Shown here: one piece after another, positions 37,331 to 46,192 of the stretch
How the letters are laid out: each line of letters opens with the position of its first letter
How positions within the stretch are numbered: the stretch's first letter is position 1
Source: Thermoplasmata archaeon
Lineage (GTDB): Archaea; Thermoplasmatota; Penumbrarchaeia; JAEHCK01
NCBI GenBank assembly: GCA_020696345.1
Contig: JAEHCK010000009.1
Span: 1 to 64,000 of the forward strand
Reading direction: 5' to 3'
Length of the DNA stretch: 64,000 nt
Notes under the pieces: generated by a model
Told to the model about the DNA's origin: nothing
The model's database searches: none
The model's input: the letters and a program-made list of their open reading frames with translations, nothing else
Made by a program: the position numbers and the translations under genes

Positions 37331-39889
37331 ATGCAGAATAAAATAACAATTGATAGCACCGAACTCAAATCCGAGCATGATGAAACAATTTTAGATGCAG
37401 CAGACCGCGCGGGGATCTATATCCCGCGGCTGTGTTTTCGACCAGGGTTACCGCCATCACATGAGCTGAAACCATCGGAGAACGGTATATACCGCGATGG
37501 AAAGCTGATCAAAACAGATAACCAAGAACCGTTTTCCGGGTGTAAACTATGCATTGTCGAGATCGACGGCCAGCCCGGTGAGCATACTGCATGCGATACC
37601 AAGATCACAGATGGTATGGTGGTTAAGACCAATACGCCTGAGCTAAGGTCAAAGCGGCAGGAGCACCTGGTTTCAATACTAAAAGAGCACCCGCATGTGT
37701 GCCTGACCTGTGCGCAGAAAGAGGGCTGCTCGAGAACGCAGTGCTCGGCAAATGTACCCGATCCCGAGAAATGCTGCATTCAACTGGGCAACTGTGAACT
37801 TGAAAAGGTGGCCGATCATATCGGCATGAAACCGGAAACTCCGAAATATGTGCCACAAAATTTGCCAAAGGAAGATCAAGAGCCACTGTTCATTCGCGAT
37901 CATAATTATTGCATCGGCTGTCTACGCTGTGTTCGTGCATGTACAGAGCTGTCGGGCGCCGATGTGCTGGGGTTCGTGTACAAAGATGGTAAGATACTGG
38001 TGGGGTCCAAGAGCGCCCCGGGGTTCGCAGATGCGAAATCGCCCTGCCGGTTCTGCGGACTTTGTGTAGAGGTATGCCCCACAGGCGCATTGATGGATAA
38101 AGAACCGAAGTCCGGGGAGCGCAGCAGTTGGCTGGTTCCCTGCAAGAGCACATGCCCGGCCGGTGTTGATGTACCGAGATATGTACAATATATCGCTCAA
38201 GGTAAACCTGCAGAGGCAGCGGCTGTGATCCGCGAAAAAGTACCGTTCCCGGGTGTGCTTGGCCGTGTGTGTTTCCACCCGTGCGAGGATGTGTGTCGGC
38301 GCGGCGTTGTAAATGAGCCAATATCGATCTGCTCGTTGAAGAGGTTTGCCGCCGATCATGATACCGGTCTCTGGAAAGAGCGCGCAGACGAGAATACTAA
38401 AACACACAAGAAGACCGATAAAACCGTGGCGGTGATCGGCGGCGGTCCGGCGGGGCTCACGGCGGCGTATTACCTGTCGCGTAAAGGTCATTTTGTAACA
38501 CTCTACGAAGCCAAAGAGCAGGTCGGTGGTATGCTTGCCTGGGGTATACCCAAATACCGGCTGCCCGAGTCGGTGCTGAAACAGGAGCTCCAGGATATTT
38601 TAACAACAGGACTCGAGATCAAAACGAACACCACGGTAGGTAAAGATATACAATTTAATGCAATCAGAGCAAATTCCGATGCGGTGTTCATCGCGATCGG
38701 TGCATGCCAGACCAAAATGCTCGAACTTGAAGGCATTAATCTGGAAGGTGTGCACCTGGGTATGGACCTTCTGAAAGCGGTGAACCTAAGCAATCAAGAT
38801 AAGATCCAACTGGGCAAGCGCGTTGTAGTGATCGGCGGCGGTAATGTAGCGGTCGATGTTGCAATGACCGCACGCCGTGAGGGTGGTGAGGATGTGCAGC
38901 TTGTCTGCCTGGAGACACGCGATGAGATGCCGGCCTTCCACTGGGAGCTCGAAGAGGCGGTGGAAGAGGCAATTACTATCAACAATTCATGGGGCCCGAA
39001 ACGTATCCTCGGCTCTTCAGACGGCAAAGTAACTGGTATCGAGTTAAAACGGTGTACCTCGGTGTTCGATGAGCATGGAAATTTCGCACCCAGGTATAAC
39101 GAGACCGAGACGAAAACCATCGAAACAGATTGCGTAATCCTGGCCATTGGCCAGGCATCTGATCTTGATTTCCTGGAAGGCACTGAGAGCTGTGTTGAGA
39201 CCGCCCGTGGCTGCATTTTGGTTGACGAAGCCACTCTCGAAGCCACCACCGGCGTGTTTGCGGGCGGTGATGTTATCAAACAGCCCGGGTCTGTGATCAA
39301 TGCGATCGCAGCCGGACGTACAGCAGCATCGGCGATGGATAGATACATGGGCGGCGACGGCGTCATCGATGAGACATTACTACCAGTCGAGGAGATTAAC
39401 CAGAAGATCGAACCAGTCAACGGTTTCGCCGGCCAAGCGCGTGTATCTGACTCCAGGCTCGACCCTGAAAAACGACTCTGTTATGACGAGCTCTGTATGG
39501 GCCTTGACCAGACCGATGCGACTAGGGAAGCCCTGCGCTGTCTACGGTGCAGCCTGCGTCTTGAGCTGCCAGAGGTTATACTGCCGCCCGAGGATATCAT
39601 AGGGTTCAACGCCGAGAACATTTCAGCCGTCCCCGATGATCTTGAAGGCGTATTCCAGCTGCTGGATGGGGACAAGAATGTTCTGGTGATCAAAGGCACC
39701 GTAGATGTCAAGGCCGGGCTCAACGAGATGTTAGACGGGACCGAGAAAACCAAGTACTTTATGTACGAAGAGGATAAGATGTACAGTAAGCGCGAGAGCG
39801 AGCTGATCCAGGTCTACCTGCAGAAGCACGGCCAGATGCCGCCGGGTGACGGTGCGGGCGGCGGTGATGATATGGATGATCTGTTTTGA
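37331..39889 (+). CDS. bzdV: Fe-S flavoprotein NAD(P)H:ferredoxin oxidoreductase, GltD-like (BzdV-like)
   Basis: N-terminal 2Fe-2S/NuoG-like region, CIGCLRCVRAC and CRFCGLCVEVCPTGAL clusters, KTVAVIGGGPAGLTAAYYLSRKGHFVTLYEAKEQVGGMLAWGIPKYRLPESVL, VVVIGGGNVAVDVAMTARR, AGGDVIKQPGSVINAIAAGRTAA. Confidence 0.88.
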   Translation: MQNKITIDSTELKSEHDETILDAADRAGIYIPRLCFRPGLPPSHELKPSENGIYRDGKLIKTDNQEPFSGCKLCIVEIDGQPGEHTACDTKITDGMVVKTNTPELRSKRQEHLVSILKEHPHVCLTCAQKEGCSRTQCSANVPDPEKCCIQLGNCELEKVADHIGMKPETPKYVPQNLPKEDQEPLFIRDHNYCIGCLRCVRACTELSGADVLGFVYKDGKILVGSKSAPGFADAKSPCRFCGLCVEVCPTGALMDKEPKSGERSSWLVPCKSTCPAGVDVPRYVQYIAQGKPAEAAAVIREKVPFPGVLGRVCFHPCEDVCRRGVVNEPISICSLKRFAADHDTGLWKERADENTKTHKKTDKTVAVIGGGPAGLTAAYYLSRKGHFVTLYEAKEQVGGMLAWGIPKYRLPESVLKQELQDILTTGLEIKTNTTVGKDIQFNAIRANSDAVFIAIGACQTKMLELEGINLEGVHLGMDLLKAVNLSNQDKIQLGKRVVVIGGGNVAVDVAMTARREGGEDVQLVCLETRDEMPAFHWELEEAVEEAITINNSWGPKRILGSSDGKVTGIELKRCTSVFDEHGNFAPRYNETETKTIETDCVILAIGQASDLDFLEGTESCVETARGCILVDEATLEATTGVFAGGDVIKQPGSVINAIAAGRTAASAMDRYMGGDGVIDETLLPVEEINQKIEPVNGFAGQARVSDSRLDPEKRLCYDELCMGLDQTDATREALRCLRCSLRLELPEVILPPEDIIGFNAENISAVPDDLEGVFQLLDGDKNVLVIKGTVDVKAGLNEMLDGTEKTKYFMYEEDKMYSKRESELIQVYLQKHGQMPPGDGAGGGDDMDDLF

Positions 39890-40082
39890 TCGGATAGTAA
39901 TTATTGTAGATTTTATGTTTAGTGCAATAACCAAAAAACAATAACCAAATAAGCTCCAATATTCAATACTCAATTATTCAAACTAATTAGTCCAGGTTTG
40001 GTGATCTTGTGATTGGTTATTGGTGTGTGGTTATTGCAATCATCGTTGCGATTTATTAATGATGGAAGTTGGATATGTCATT

Positions 40083-40318
40083 GAGATTTCGGGATGTTCT
40101 AAATGTCGCAGAGATTTCGGGATGCACCAACGGGATAGAAAAAACAAATCAAACCTCTTGATAAAAAATCGAAATATCAACATCTTAACAAATAAGCGTA
40201 ACGTTCAACATCCTAACAATTAATCGATATATAGAACATCCCAGTAATAAAACGTTATATAGAACATCCCATTAATTAATAGAAATATAGAACATCCTAA
40301 CAATTAATCGAAATCTAG
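40083..40318. repeat. 28-bp phased degenerate array with inverted left units
   Basis: Inverted-sense units at 40083 and 40111 (gagatttcgggatg...); direct units at 40152, 40179, 40207, 40235, 40263 and 40291, e.g. aacatcctaacaattaatcgatatatag, aacatcccattaattaatagaaatatag, aacatcctaacaattaatcgaaatctag. Confidence 0.85.
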
Positions 40319-40384
40319 AACATATCAACACCCATTATTCCAGAACCACCATTAGCTCGATCTACTATTCAACCAATTAGCTTA

Positions 40385-41365
40385 TCAATTGATTAATTTT
40401 TTACTCTTCAATAATGGTCTTGGGTCAATATAATGTCGATCCATTTCCAAGAGTTCGATATCAAGTTCTAATGCCAATGCAAGTAATTCCGTGAAGTAAA
40501 ATACGGGTATGGTTTTAAACCCTGGATATAGTTTTTTGATATCCTCCTGTTTCTTATCCAGATTGTAATAGCACACCGGACAGCTTAAAGCCAGAGCTTC
40601 AGCACCATTTTTCACTGCATTATTTAATATTTTGTAAGATAGATCCAATGCAACTTCTTTATTATCGATGATCTGGTACGAGCCACAGCATTCGTTCTTG
40701 AACGGAAAATCCACAACATCAGCGCCCAAACTCGCCAGAAAATCTTCAAGTATACTTGGCTGCTCCGGATCATCGAACTGCATCACCTTGTGCGGCCGCA
40801 GTAGCTGACAGCCATAATAGGGAACGGCCTTCAGGTCCGAAAGTGGTTGTTTGACCTGTTCAGCAAGTTTATCAAAGCCATAATCGTCGCGTAATATCTC
40901 CAGGAAATGTTTGACCTTAACATTAAGCCGATAGTTCTCTTCGATGAATTCGTTGATCTTTCGCAGTGTGTGATCATCCTCGCTTAATCGTTTGTTGGTA
41001 CGTTTTAATACATTATAACAGAATGCACAGAGCGTTGTGAGGTATACCTCATCATTTTGGGATTTTGGCTTTGCTCCAGCTACAGTATCGGTCTCTATTG
41101 CTGTTTCTGTTGCATTTTGAAGTGCCGGGTCATTTTTAGCCTCTTTGGCTGCCGTGGCCAATATCCTGGTCGGTGCAACCAAGCCCATTTTATTATCGGA
41201 TGTCAGCGGGTACGCGGCTCCACAACACGTCCAACTGGAGAGTTCGATGATATCTATACCCAAAACCTTGGCGCTTTCACGAAACGTTCGGTCCAAATGC
41301 CGTGCCTTCTCGTATAATGTACAACCTGGATAATACAGTAATTTTGATATTTTTAGTTCTGTCAA
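40385..41365 (-). CDS. hdrB: Heterodisulfide reductase subunit B-like (two CCG domains)
   Basis: YYPGCTLYEKARHLDRTFRESAKVLGIDIIELSSWTCCGAAYPLT; TLCAFCYNVLKRTN; PYYGCQLLRPHKVMQFDDPEQPSILEDFLASLGADVVDFPFKNECCGSYQII; LSCPVCYYNLDKKQ. Confidence 0.92.
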   Translation of the reverse strand: MTELKISKLLYYPGCTLYEKARHLDRTFRESAKVLGIDIIELSSWTCCGAAYPLTSDNKMGLVAPTRILATAAKEAKNDPALQNATETAIETDTVAGAKPKSQNDEVYLTTLCAFCYNVLKRTNKRLSEDDHTLRKINEFIEENYRLNVKVKHFLEILRDDYGFDKLAEQVKQPLSDLKAVPYYGCQLLRPHKVMQFDDPEQPSILEDFLASLGADVVDFPFKNECCGSYQIIDNKEVALDLSYKILNNAVKNGAEALALSCPVCYYNLDKKQEDIKKLYPGFKTIPVFYFTELLALALELDIELLEMDRHYIDPRPLLKSKKLIN

Positions 41366-41538
41366 CTATTAGCCCCTCCAGAGCGTTATTAGTATGATCA
41401 TATTGTTATTACTTATTGATGATCGAGGGATTTGGGATTTGGGAGGTGAGATGTATTATCGACCGTTCCAATGGATTAGTAATATAAATCACTTGTGGAG
41501 GGGGGACCACTAAATAATCTATTGAGTTATGGGTGTTT

Positions 41539-41597
41539 AGGGAGTGTGTGAGTTTAGGGAGTGTATGGGTTTAGGGAGTGTGTGAGTTTAGGGAGTC
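41539..41597. repeat. 17-bp tandem array
   Basis: agggagtgtgtgagttt|agggagtgtatgggttt|agggagtgtgtgagttt|agggagtc. Confidence 0.9.
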
Positions 41598-41693
41598 AAA
41601 AACAGTTACTAGTTTTCAGTTTAAATTCATTTCAATGGCAACTAACGACTGATAACTGACAACTGGTTTGAGTTTGGGAGTTATTTGCATTTT

Positions 41694-41981
41694 TCACTTA
41701 GCATTTTTATTACGCAAATAAATAGAGAAACTGGTGATCATTCTTGAGATCTCTTCTGTTTGCTCAAAGATATTTGTAAATTGTTGTTGTGAAATATATT
41801 TCAGATCTAAAGCGATGTATAATGCTGATTGAACCTCAGCACATGATCCATGAGCGTAATCCAAGAATTGTCTAAACTCGCGATTTGATCTTCTTGCATA
41901 ACCTTCTGCAATATTTAACATAATAGATATGGATGCTTTTTTTGTTTGACCTTTTAAAGCAAAATCATTAGTTAAGTCCAA
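41694..41981 (-). pseudogene. N-terminally truncated four-helix-bundle (23S IVP family) gene
   Basis: LDLTNDFALKGQTKKASISIMLNIAEGYARRSNREFRQFLDYAHGSCAEVQSALYIALDLKYIS, paralogous to 36326-36703 but lacking its first ~25 residues; in-frame stop TAA just upstream. Confidence 0.75.
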
Positions 41982-42117
41982 TTGGCTTGAGACTTCGGGT
42001 TAAAATGATAAAATTTCCACCCCCCAAACACGGTTTAATTATGTAATTGATATATTTGGCAGGGGGATGTCGATTTATGAAAAAAGTATATAAGCATGGT
42101 CCCCCTTATATATTCTT

Positions 42118-43164
42118 ATGAGGAAAAAGCAATATCGTGTCGAAGTTTCTTATCCGAAAAAGGGCAAGCCAAAATATTTTTTAGTAAAGGATGTTTTATT
42201 TAAGAAAATAAAGAGAAAAGTTAAAAAATATCTAGGTGTAAAACAACCATCATTAGAAGAAATTGATAAATATAGAGAAAATTTCGCTTATGATTTAGAA
42301 ATAAAAGCTGTTTTAAAGAAAGCAGAAATTAGTAGTAATTTCTATTCATCTGAATATCTTTCAAAAGCTGAAATCAGAGATTTAGAAGAAATGAGATTTA
42401 TTTATTTAGCGACTAATAATTTAATGACAGTAAATGAATTTGAGGCATATGAAAAAGATTTTGAAATTCATTATGTTCATGGTACAACAAATTTTGAAGG
42501 CAATACATTAACATTAAGCCAAACTCATGATTTATTGAACTATGGGATAATTCCTCAAAATAAAGAATTAAGAGAAATCAATGAAGTTCAAAATTTTAAA
42601 AATGTTTTGAAATTTAGAAATAATTCCAAAGGGATGGTTGATCTAGATTTTATCAGAAATCTTCATGCGTTGATTATGAATAACATCGATTTTGAATCTG
42701 CCGGAGCATTCAGAAGAACAGATGATGTTGGAATTGATGGTTGTGATTTAAAAGTTTGTCCGGCCATTTTTATTGAGGAAGAAATAGATATATTAATTAA
42801 AAACTACTATGAAAAACTTGATAATTGCTTTAATCCTTTTGAACAAGCAATTTATTTCCATTATCAATTTGAGATGATTCATCCATTTAGTGATGGGAAT
42901 GGTCGTGTTGGAAGAGAAATTTTAAATTATATGCTTAAAAGAAATAATTATCCAAAATTATTATTTTTAGGAAAGGATAGGCAAAAATATATCAAATCCT
43001 TGAAATTGGGTAATAACGAAAAATATACAATAATGGTTCAAAAGCTTCTAAAAATAATTTTAAAACAAAGATTAGGAATTTTAAAAGAAAACTTAAAGAA
43101 ATTTGTTATACCCATTCAAAAAAGAGGACAATTAAGATTAACAGATTTCATCAACACAAAATAA
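42118..43164 (+). CDS. Fic/DOC-family protein
   Basis: HPFSDGNGRVGRE (HxFx[D/E]GNGRxxR); upstream TTNFEG matches the [S/T]xxxE[G/N] inhibitory motif. Confidence 0.92.
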   Translation: MRKKQYRVEVSYPKKGKPKYFLVKDVLFKKIKRKVKKYLGVKQPSLEEIDKYRENFAYDLEIKAVLKKAEISSNFYSSEYLSKAEIRDLEEMRFIYLATNNLMTVNEFEAYEKDFEIHYVHGTTNFEGNTLTLSQTHDLLNYGIIPQNKELREINEVQNFKNVLKFRNNSKGMVDLDFIRNLHALIMNNIDFESAGAFRRTDDVGIDGCDLKVCPAIFIEEEIDILIKNYYEKLDNCFNPFEQAIYFHYQFEMIHPFSDGNGRVGREILNYMLKRNNYPKLLFLGKDRQKYIKSLKLGNNEKYTIMVQKLLKIILKQRLGILKENLKKFVIPIQKRGQLRLTDFINTK

Positions 43165-43257
43165 TGGTTTGTAGATATATTTACCATGTTTTCCCCCCAA
43201 ACATATTCTTTCCCAAAAATATTAAATAGTTATTATAACTATATTAGTTATGATGGC

Positions 43258-43485
43258 ATGACTTATAAAACGATTAATCTAACTCCGGATACTTACGAGA
43301 AATTAATAATGTTTAAACATGGTAATATGTCATTTAATGATATTATTAATGAAATGATGGATATTATAGGTGAGGAAGATTTCTATAAACATGTTCTAAA
43401 AGAACATAAGAATAGAATGAATAAAATTAAAGCTGGAGAATTTATTGAAACTGACGATCTCGATTCTGCTCTAAATGACACCTGA
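43258..43485 (+). CDS. VapB-like antitoxin
   Basis: MTYKTINLTPDTYEKLIMFKHGNMSFNDIINEMMDIIGEE; ATG at 43258 within ORF 43186-43485. Confidence 0.65.
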   Translation: MTYKTINLTPDTYEKLIMFKHGNMSFNDIINEMMDIIGEEDFYKHVLKEHKNRMNKIKAGEFIETDDLDSALNDT

Positions 43486-43494
43486 GGTTTTAAA

Positions 43495-43653
43495 TTGTAC
43501 CGAATAATCTTGGGTAAAGATTTTCTAAAAGAACTTAAGAAAATTATTCAAAGCGGTAATAAAAGCATCAAATCCGATGTTCAATCTGCAATTAATGAAA
43601 CAGAAAAGGAAATATTCATAACAATGATCTTCAAAAGAGGAAAAGGATATTAA
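43495..43653 (+). pseudogene. Short RelE-like fragment
   Basis: Manual translation from TTG 43495: LYRIILGKDFLKELKKIIQSGNKSIKSDVQSAINETEKEIFITMIFKRGKGY*; only ~52 aa. Confidence 0.35.
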
Positions 43654-43903
43654 AACCACCCCCCACAAAGAAGTCTTTTCAGGGCAAACTCCTCCGATCT
43701 TTGATCGGAGGTCACGTTACACTCTCACCTCGTCACACAAGTGCAACTTCAGCACAGACATATAACACGCGGGTATGCAGTTCGCTTCGTTGCACTTGCT
43801 CACCCAAACCCAGCCCTCTATGCTTAAATTTTTTATAAAAACAATATATATTGCTGAAATGCTAAGAGGGATGGTTCGCATACCCGCGAGCCGTTATTCA
43901 TTA

Positions 43904-44308
43904 TTAACTTGTCAATTTTCTTAAACCGCATACTAACAGTTGCTGCGGCACATCATCGAGTTTATCTGGGTCTATCTTTTTTATCTCAACTTTATCAAAA
44001 CCTTTGCGTAAGAGTATGGTTCTCAGCGCTTCCATAATTTTGGAAAGGTCCACGCCCTTGGGGCATCTTGTAACACATGTGAAACATGAGGCGCATAACC
44101 AGATAGTATTGCCCTCTAATGCTTCTTCGTCGCCCAATTGAACCAATCTAATTATTTGGTTTGGTAATATATCCATATCACTGGCGAACGGACAGCCGGC
44201 CGAGCACTTGCCGCATTGGTAACACGCGTAAAGATTTTCACCGCTTAATTCTTCTACCTTTTGTACAAAGGCATTATTGATGTCTTCAGCTGATAATCGT
44301 TTTTTAAT
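43904..44308 (-). CDS. hdrC: Heterodisulfide reductase subunit C-like; longer than the ORF-track call, candidate ATT start
   Basis: Reading frame stays open upstream of the ATG at 44176: I-KKRLSAEDINNAFVQKVEELSGENLYACYQCGKCSAGCPFASDMDILPNQIIRLVQLGDEEALEGNTIWLCASCFTCVTRCPKGVDL. First 4Fe-4S motif lies upstream of 44176; GGAGG sits before ATAATAATT. Confidence 0.8.
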   Translation of the reverse strand: MKKRLSAEDINNAFVQKVEELSGENLYACYQCGKCSAGCPFASDMDILPNQIIRLVQLGDEEALEGNTIWLCASCFTCVTRCPKGVDLSKIMEALRTILLRKGFDKVEIKKIDPDKLDDVPQQLLVCGLRKLTS

Positions 44309-44603
44309 TATTATTCCTCCAAGGACCTTATGTTATTATTTAATGAACATATATATTCTATTATTTATTATGGTTCATCTCCTAATTTTCGCACAATGGA
44401 AATTGAATTAATTATTAAATACTTAGGGATGTGGGGTGTGGGAGGAGGGTTGTCATATTATTGTAAAGACCCTAATCCCTCAAGCAGTTATCAGCAAAAA
44501 GTCGTTGTAGCGTCCGAATCCCGAATCCCGGTGATGAATGACGTCGACAATTTGTTGATAATCACCAAGCGTCCGAATCCCGGTGATATCGGTTAAGCTC
44601 AAA

Positions 44604-45209
44604 TTAATCAATATCCAGCTTCTGCTTCACTGTAGCAATATTTGAATTTACATTCTTCTCGACTGTTTCATAAATGCTGTTCCCATGTGCATCGATGGCA
44701 ACGATCAACGGGCCAAAGCCCGATGTTTCAAGAACCCATAACGCTTCCGGCATGCCGAGCTCATACCAATGCACACCTTCCACCTTGACCACACCGCGGG
44801 CAGCCAATATTGCCGCACCACCCGTGATAGCCAAGTATACACAGCCAAATTTTTGCATGGCTTCGATCGTGGGTCGTGACATTCCACCTTTACCGATTAT
44901 TGCTCTGACGTGTAGTTTTTCAATGAACTCGGGTTCGAGCGAGTTCATTCTTGAGCTCGTGGTTGGTCCGGCCGCAACCATCTCCCAGGTGTCATCATTC
45001 AAGTGTCTCATTATGGGGCCGCAATGATATACTGCCGCGCCATTGAAATCTACTGGTAGGTCCTTACCGCTGTTCAACGCTTCCAGTATATGTAAATGCG
45101 CCTCGTCACGGGCGGTATACATTTTTCCGGTAAGCCGAACCACATTGCCCAACTTAAGCTCGCGTACAGCCGATTCGGTTAGTGGTAATGTAAGATCTAT
45201 TTCTTCCAT
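44604..45209 (-). CDS. Fumarate hydratase class I beta subunit
   Basis: GNVVRLTGKMYTARDEAHLHILE, YHCGPIMRH, AAGPTTSSRMNSLEPEFIEKLHVRAIIGKGGMS, YLAITGGAAILAARGVVKVEGVHWYELGMPEALWVLE. Confidence 0.92.
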   Translation of the reverse strand: MEEIDLTLPLTESAVRELKLGNVVRLTGKMYTARDEAHLHILEALNSGKDLPVDFNGAAVYHCGPIMRHLNDDTWEMVAAGPTTSSRMNSLEPEFIEKLHVRAIIGKGGMSRPTIEAMQKFGCVYLAITGGAAILAARGVVKVEGVHWYELGMPEALWVLETSGFGPLIVAIDAHGNSIYETVEKNVNSNIATVKQKLDID

Positions 45210-45230
45210 AGATATTCCAGCTTTATATTT

Positions 45231-46124
45231 CTAATCACCATATTCTATTGCACCATCAATAGATATCTTTGCACGGGCACGCCGGGAAGCCCAGCATTGA
45301 ATATTGATCGCCACGGGCAGGCTTGCAGTATGGCAATGTGCAAATTCGATGTTTACACCAAGTAATGTGGTCTTTCCTCCAAGACCCATTGGGCCGATCC
45401 CGATATCGTTCAAGACCTCGTATAACTCCAGTTCAAGCGCCGCAAATTGCGGGTCCGAATGCCGTTGATCGATAGGTCGTAACAACGACTCTTTTGCCAG
45501 TTTCATGGAGATATCGGCTGAACCGCCGATGCCAATACCTAAAATGATCGGTGGGCATGGTTTACCACCAGCATGTAATAATGTATCTAATACAAATTGT
45601 TTGATCCCTTTTACACCCTGTGTCGGTGTGATCATCGAAAGAGCGCTCATGTTTTCCGAACCTGCACCTTTTGGCAGGACTGCCAGTTCCAGATATTCTT
45701 TATCCGATGGTATGAAATTGATATATGGCATATGTTCGCCCGTATTATCACCAGGATTTGACCGCGTAATTGGATGAACCGTATTAGGTCGCAGCGGTAC
45801 GATCTCAGTGGCACGTGCAACCCCCGAGCCAATTGCATCCGAGATGGCGGATGGTGATAAAATAAGTCCAGCTTTGTCCAGCCAAACAAAAAATACAGGT
45901 ATGCCAGTATCCTGGCACATTGGTATATTGGACTCTTTGGCCAGATCGATATTATTTAATATGTTTTTAAGTTGAGTTTTCGGTATTTCCTCGGTTTCGG
46001 CCTTATAGGCTTTCTCTAGAGCGGTGACAATATCAATGGGTAGTCGTGTCTCGGCTCGGCGTAAAAGCTCAACAGTAGCTTTCTCAATAACGACTTCGGT
46101 AACGGTATCTGATACCAACGGCAT
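45231..46124 (-). CDS. Fumarate hydratase class I alpha subunit
   Basis: IPMCQDTGIPVFFVW, GAGSENMSALSMITPTQGVKGIKQFVLDTLLHAGGKPCPPIILGIGIGGSADISMKLAK, GLGGKTTLLGVNIEFAHCHTASLPVAINIQCWASRRA. Confidence 0.94.
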   Translation of the reverse strand: MPLVSDTVTEVVIEKATVELLRRAETRLPIDIVTALEKAYKAETEEIPKTQLKNILNNIDLAKESNIPMCQDTGIPVFFVWLDKAGLILSPSAISDAIGSGVARATEIVPLRPNTVHPITRSNPGDNTGEHMPYINFIPSDKEYLELAVLPKGAGSENMSALSMITPTQGVKGIKQFVLDTLLHAGGKPCPPIILGIGIGGSADISMKLAKESLLRPIDQRHSDPQFAALELELYEVLNDIGIGPMGLGGKTTLLGVNIEFAHCHTASLPVAINIQCWASRRARAKISIDGAIEYGD

Positions 46125-46192
46125 CCCCCTGGTGACAGGCTAAAGCATGGTTTTGTTGGCGGAAAGGTGTAAAGTGTAGTGTAAGGGAATAA

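Noticed and set aside
37922-38491. 189-aa minus ORF (and 37890-38321, 38794-39420) inside the BzdV-like gene
   Set aside because: Antisense shadow ORFs of a well-supported CDS; low-complexity, R/H/S-rich translations.
40083-40318. Possible CRISPR array (28-bp regularly spaced units)
   Set aside because: Units are contiguous with no unique spacers, are degenerate, and include inverted copies; no cas genes in the window.
44330-44596. 88-aa plus ORF between hdrC and fumarase
   Set aside because: Composed of repeat-type intergenic DNA (gtccgaatcccggtgat words); no motif.
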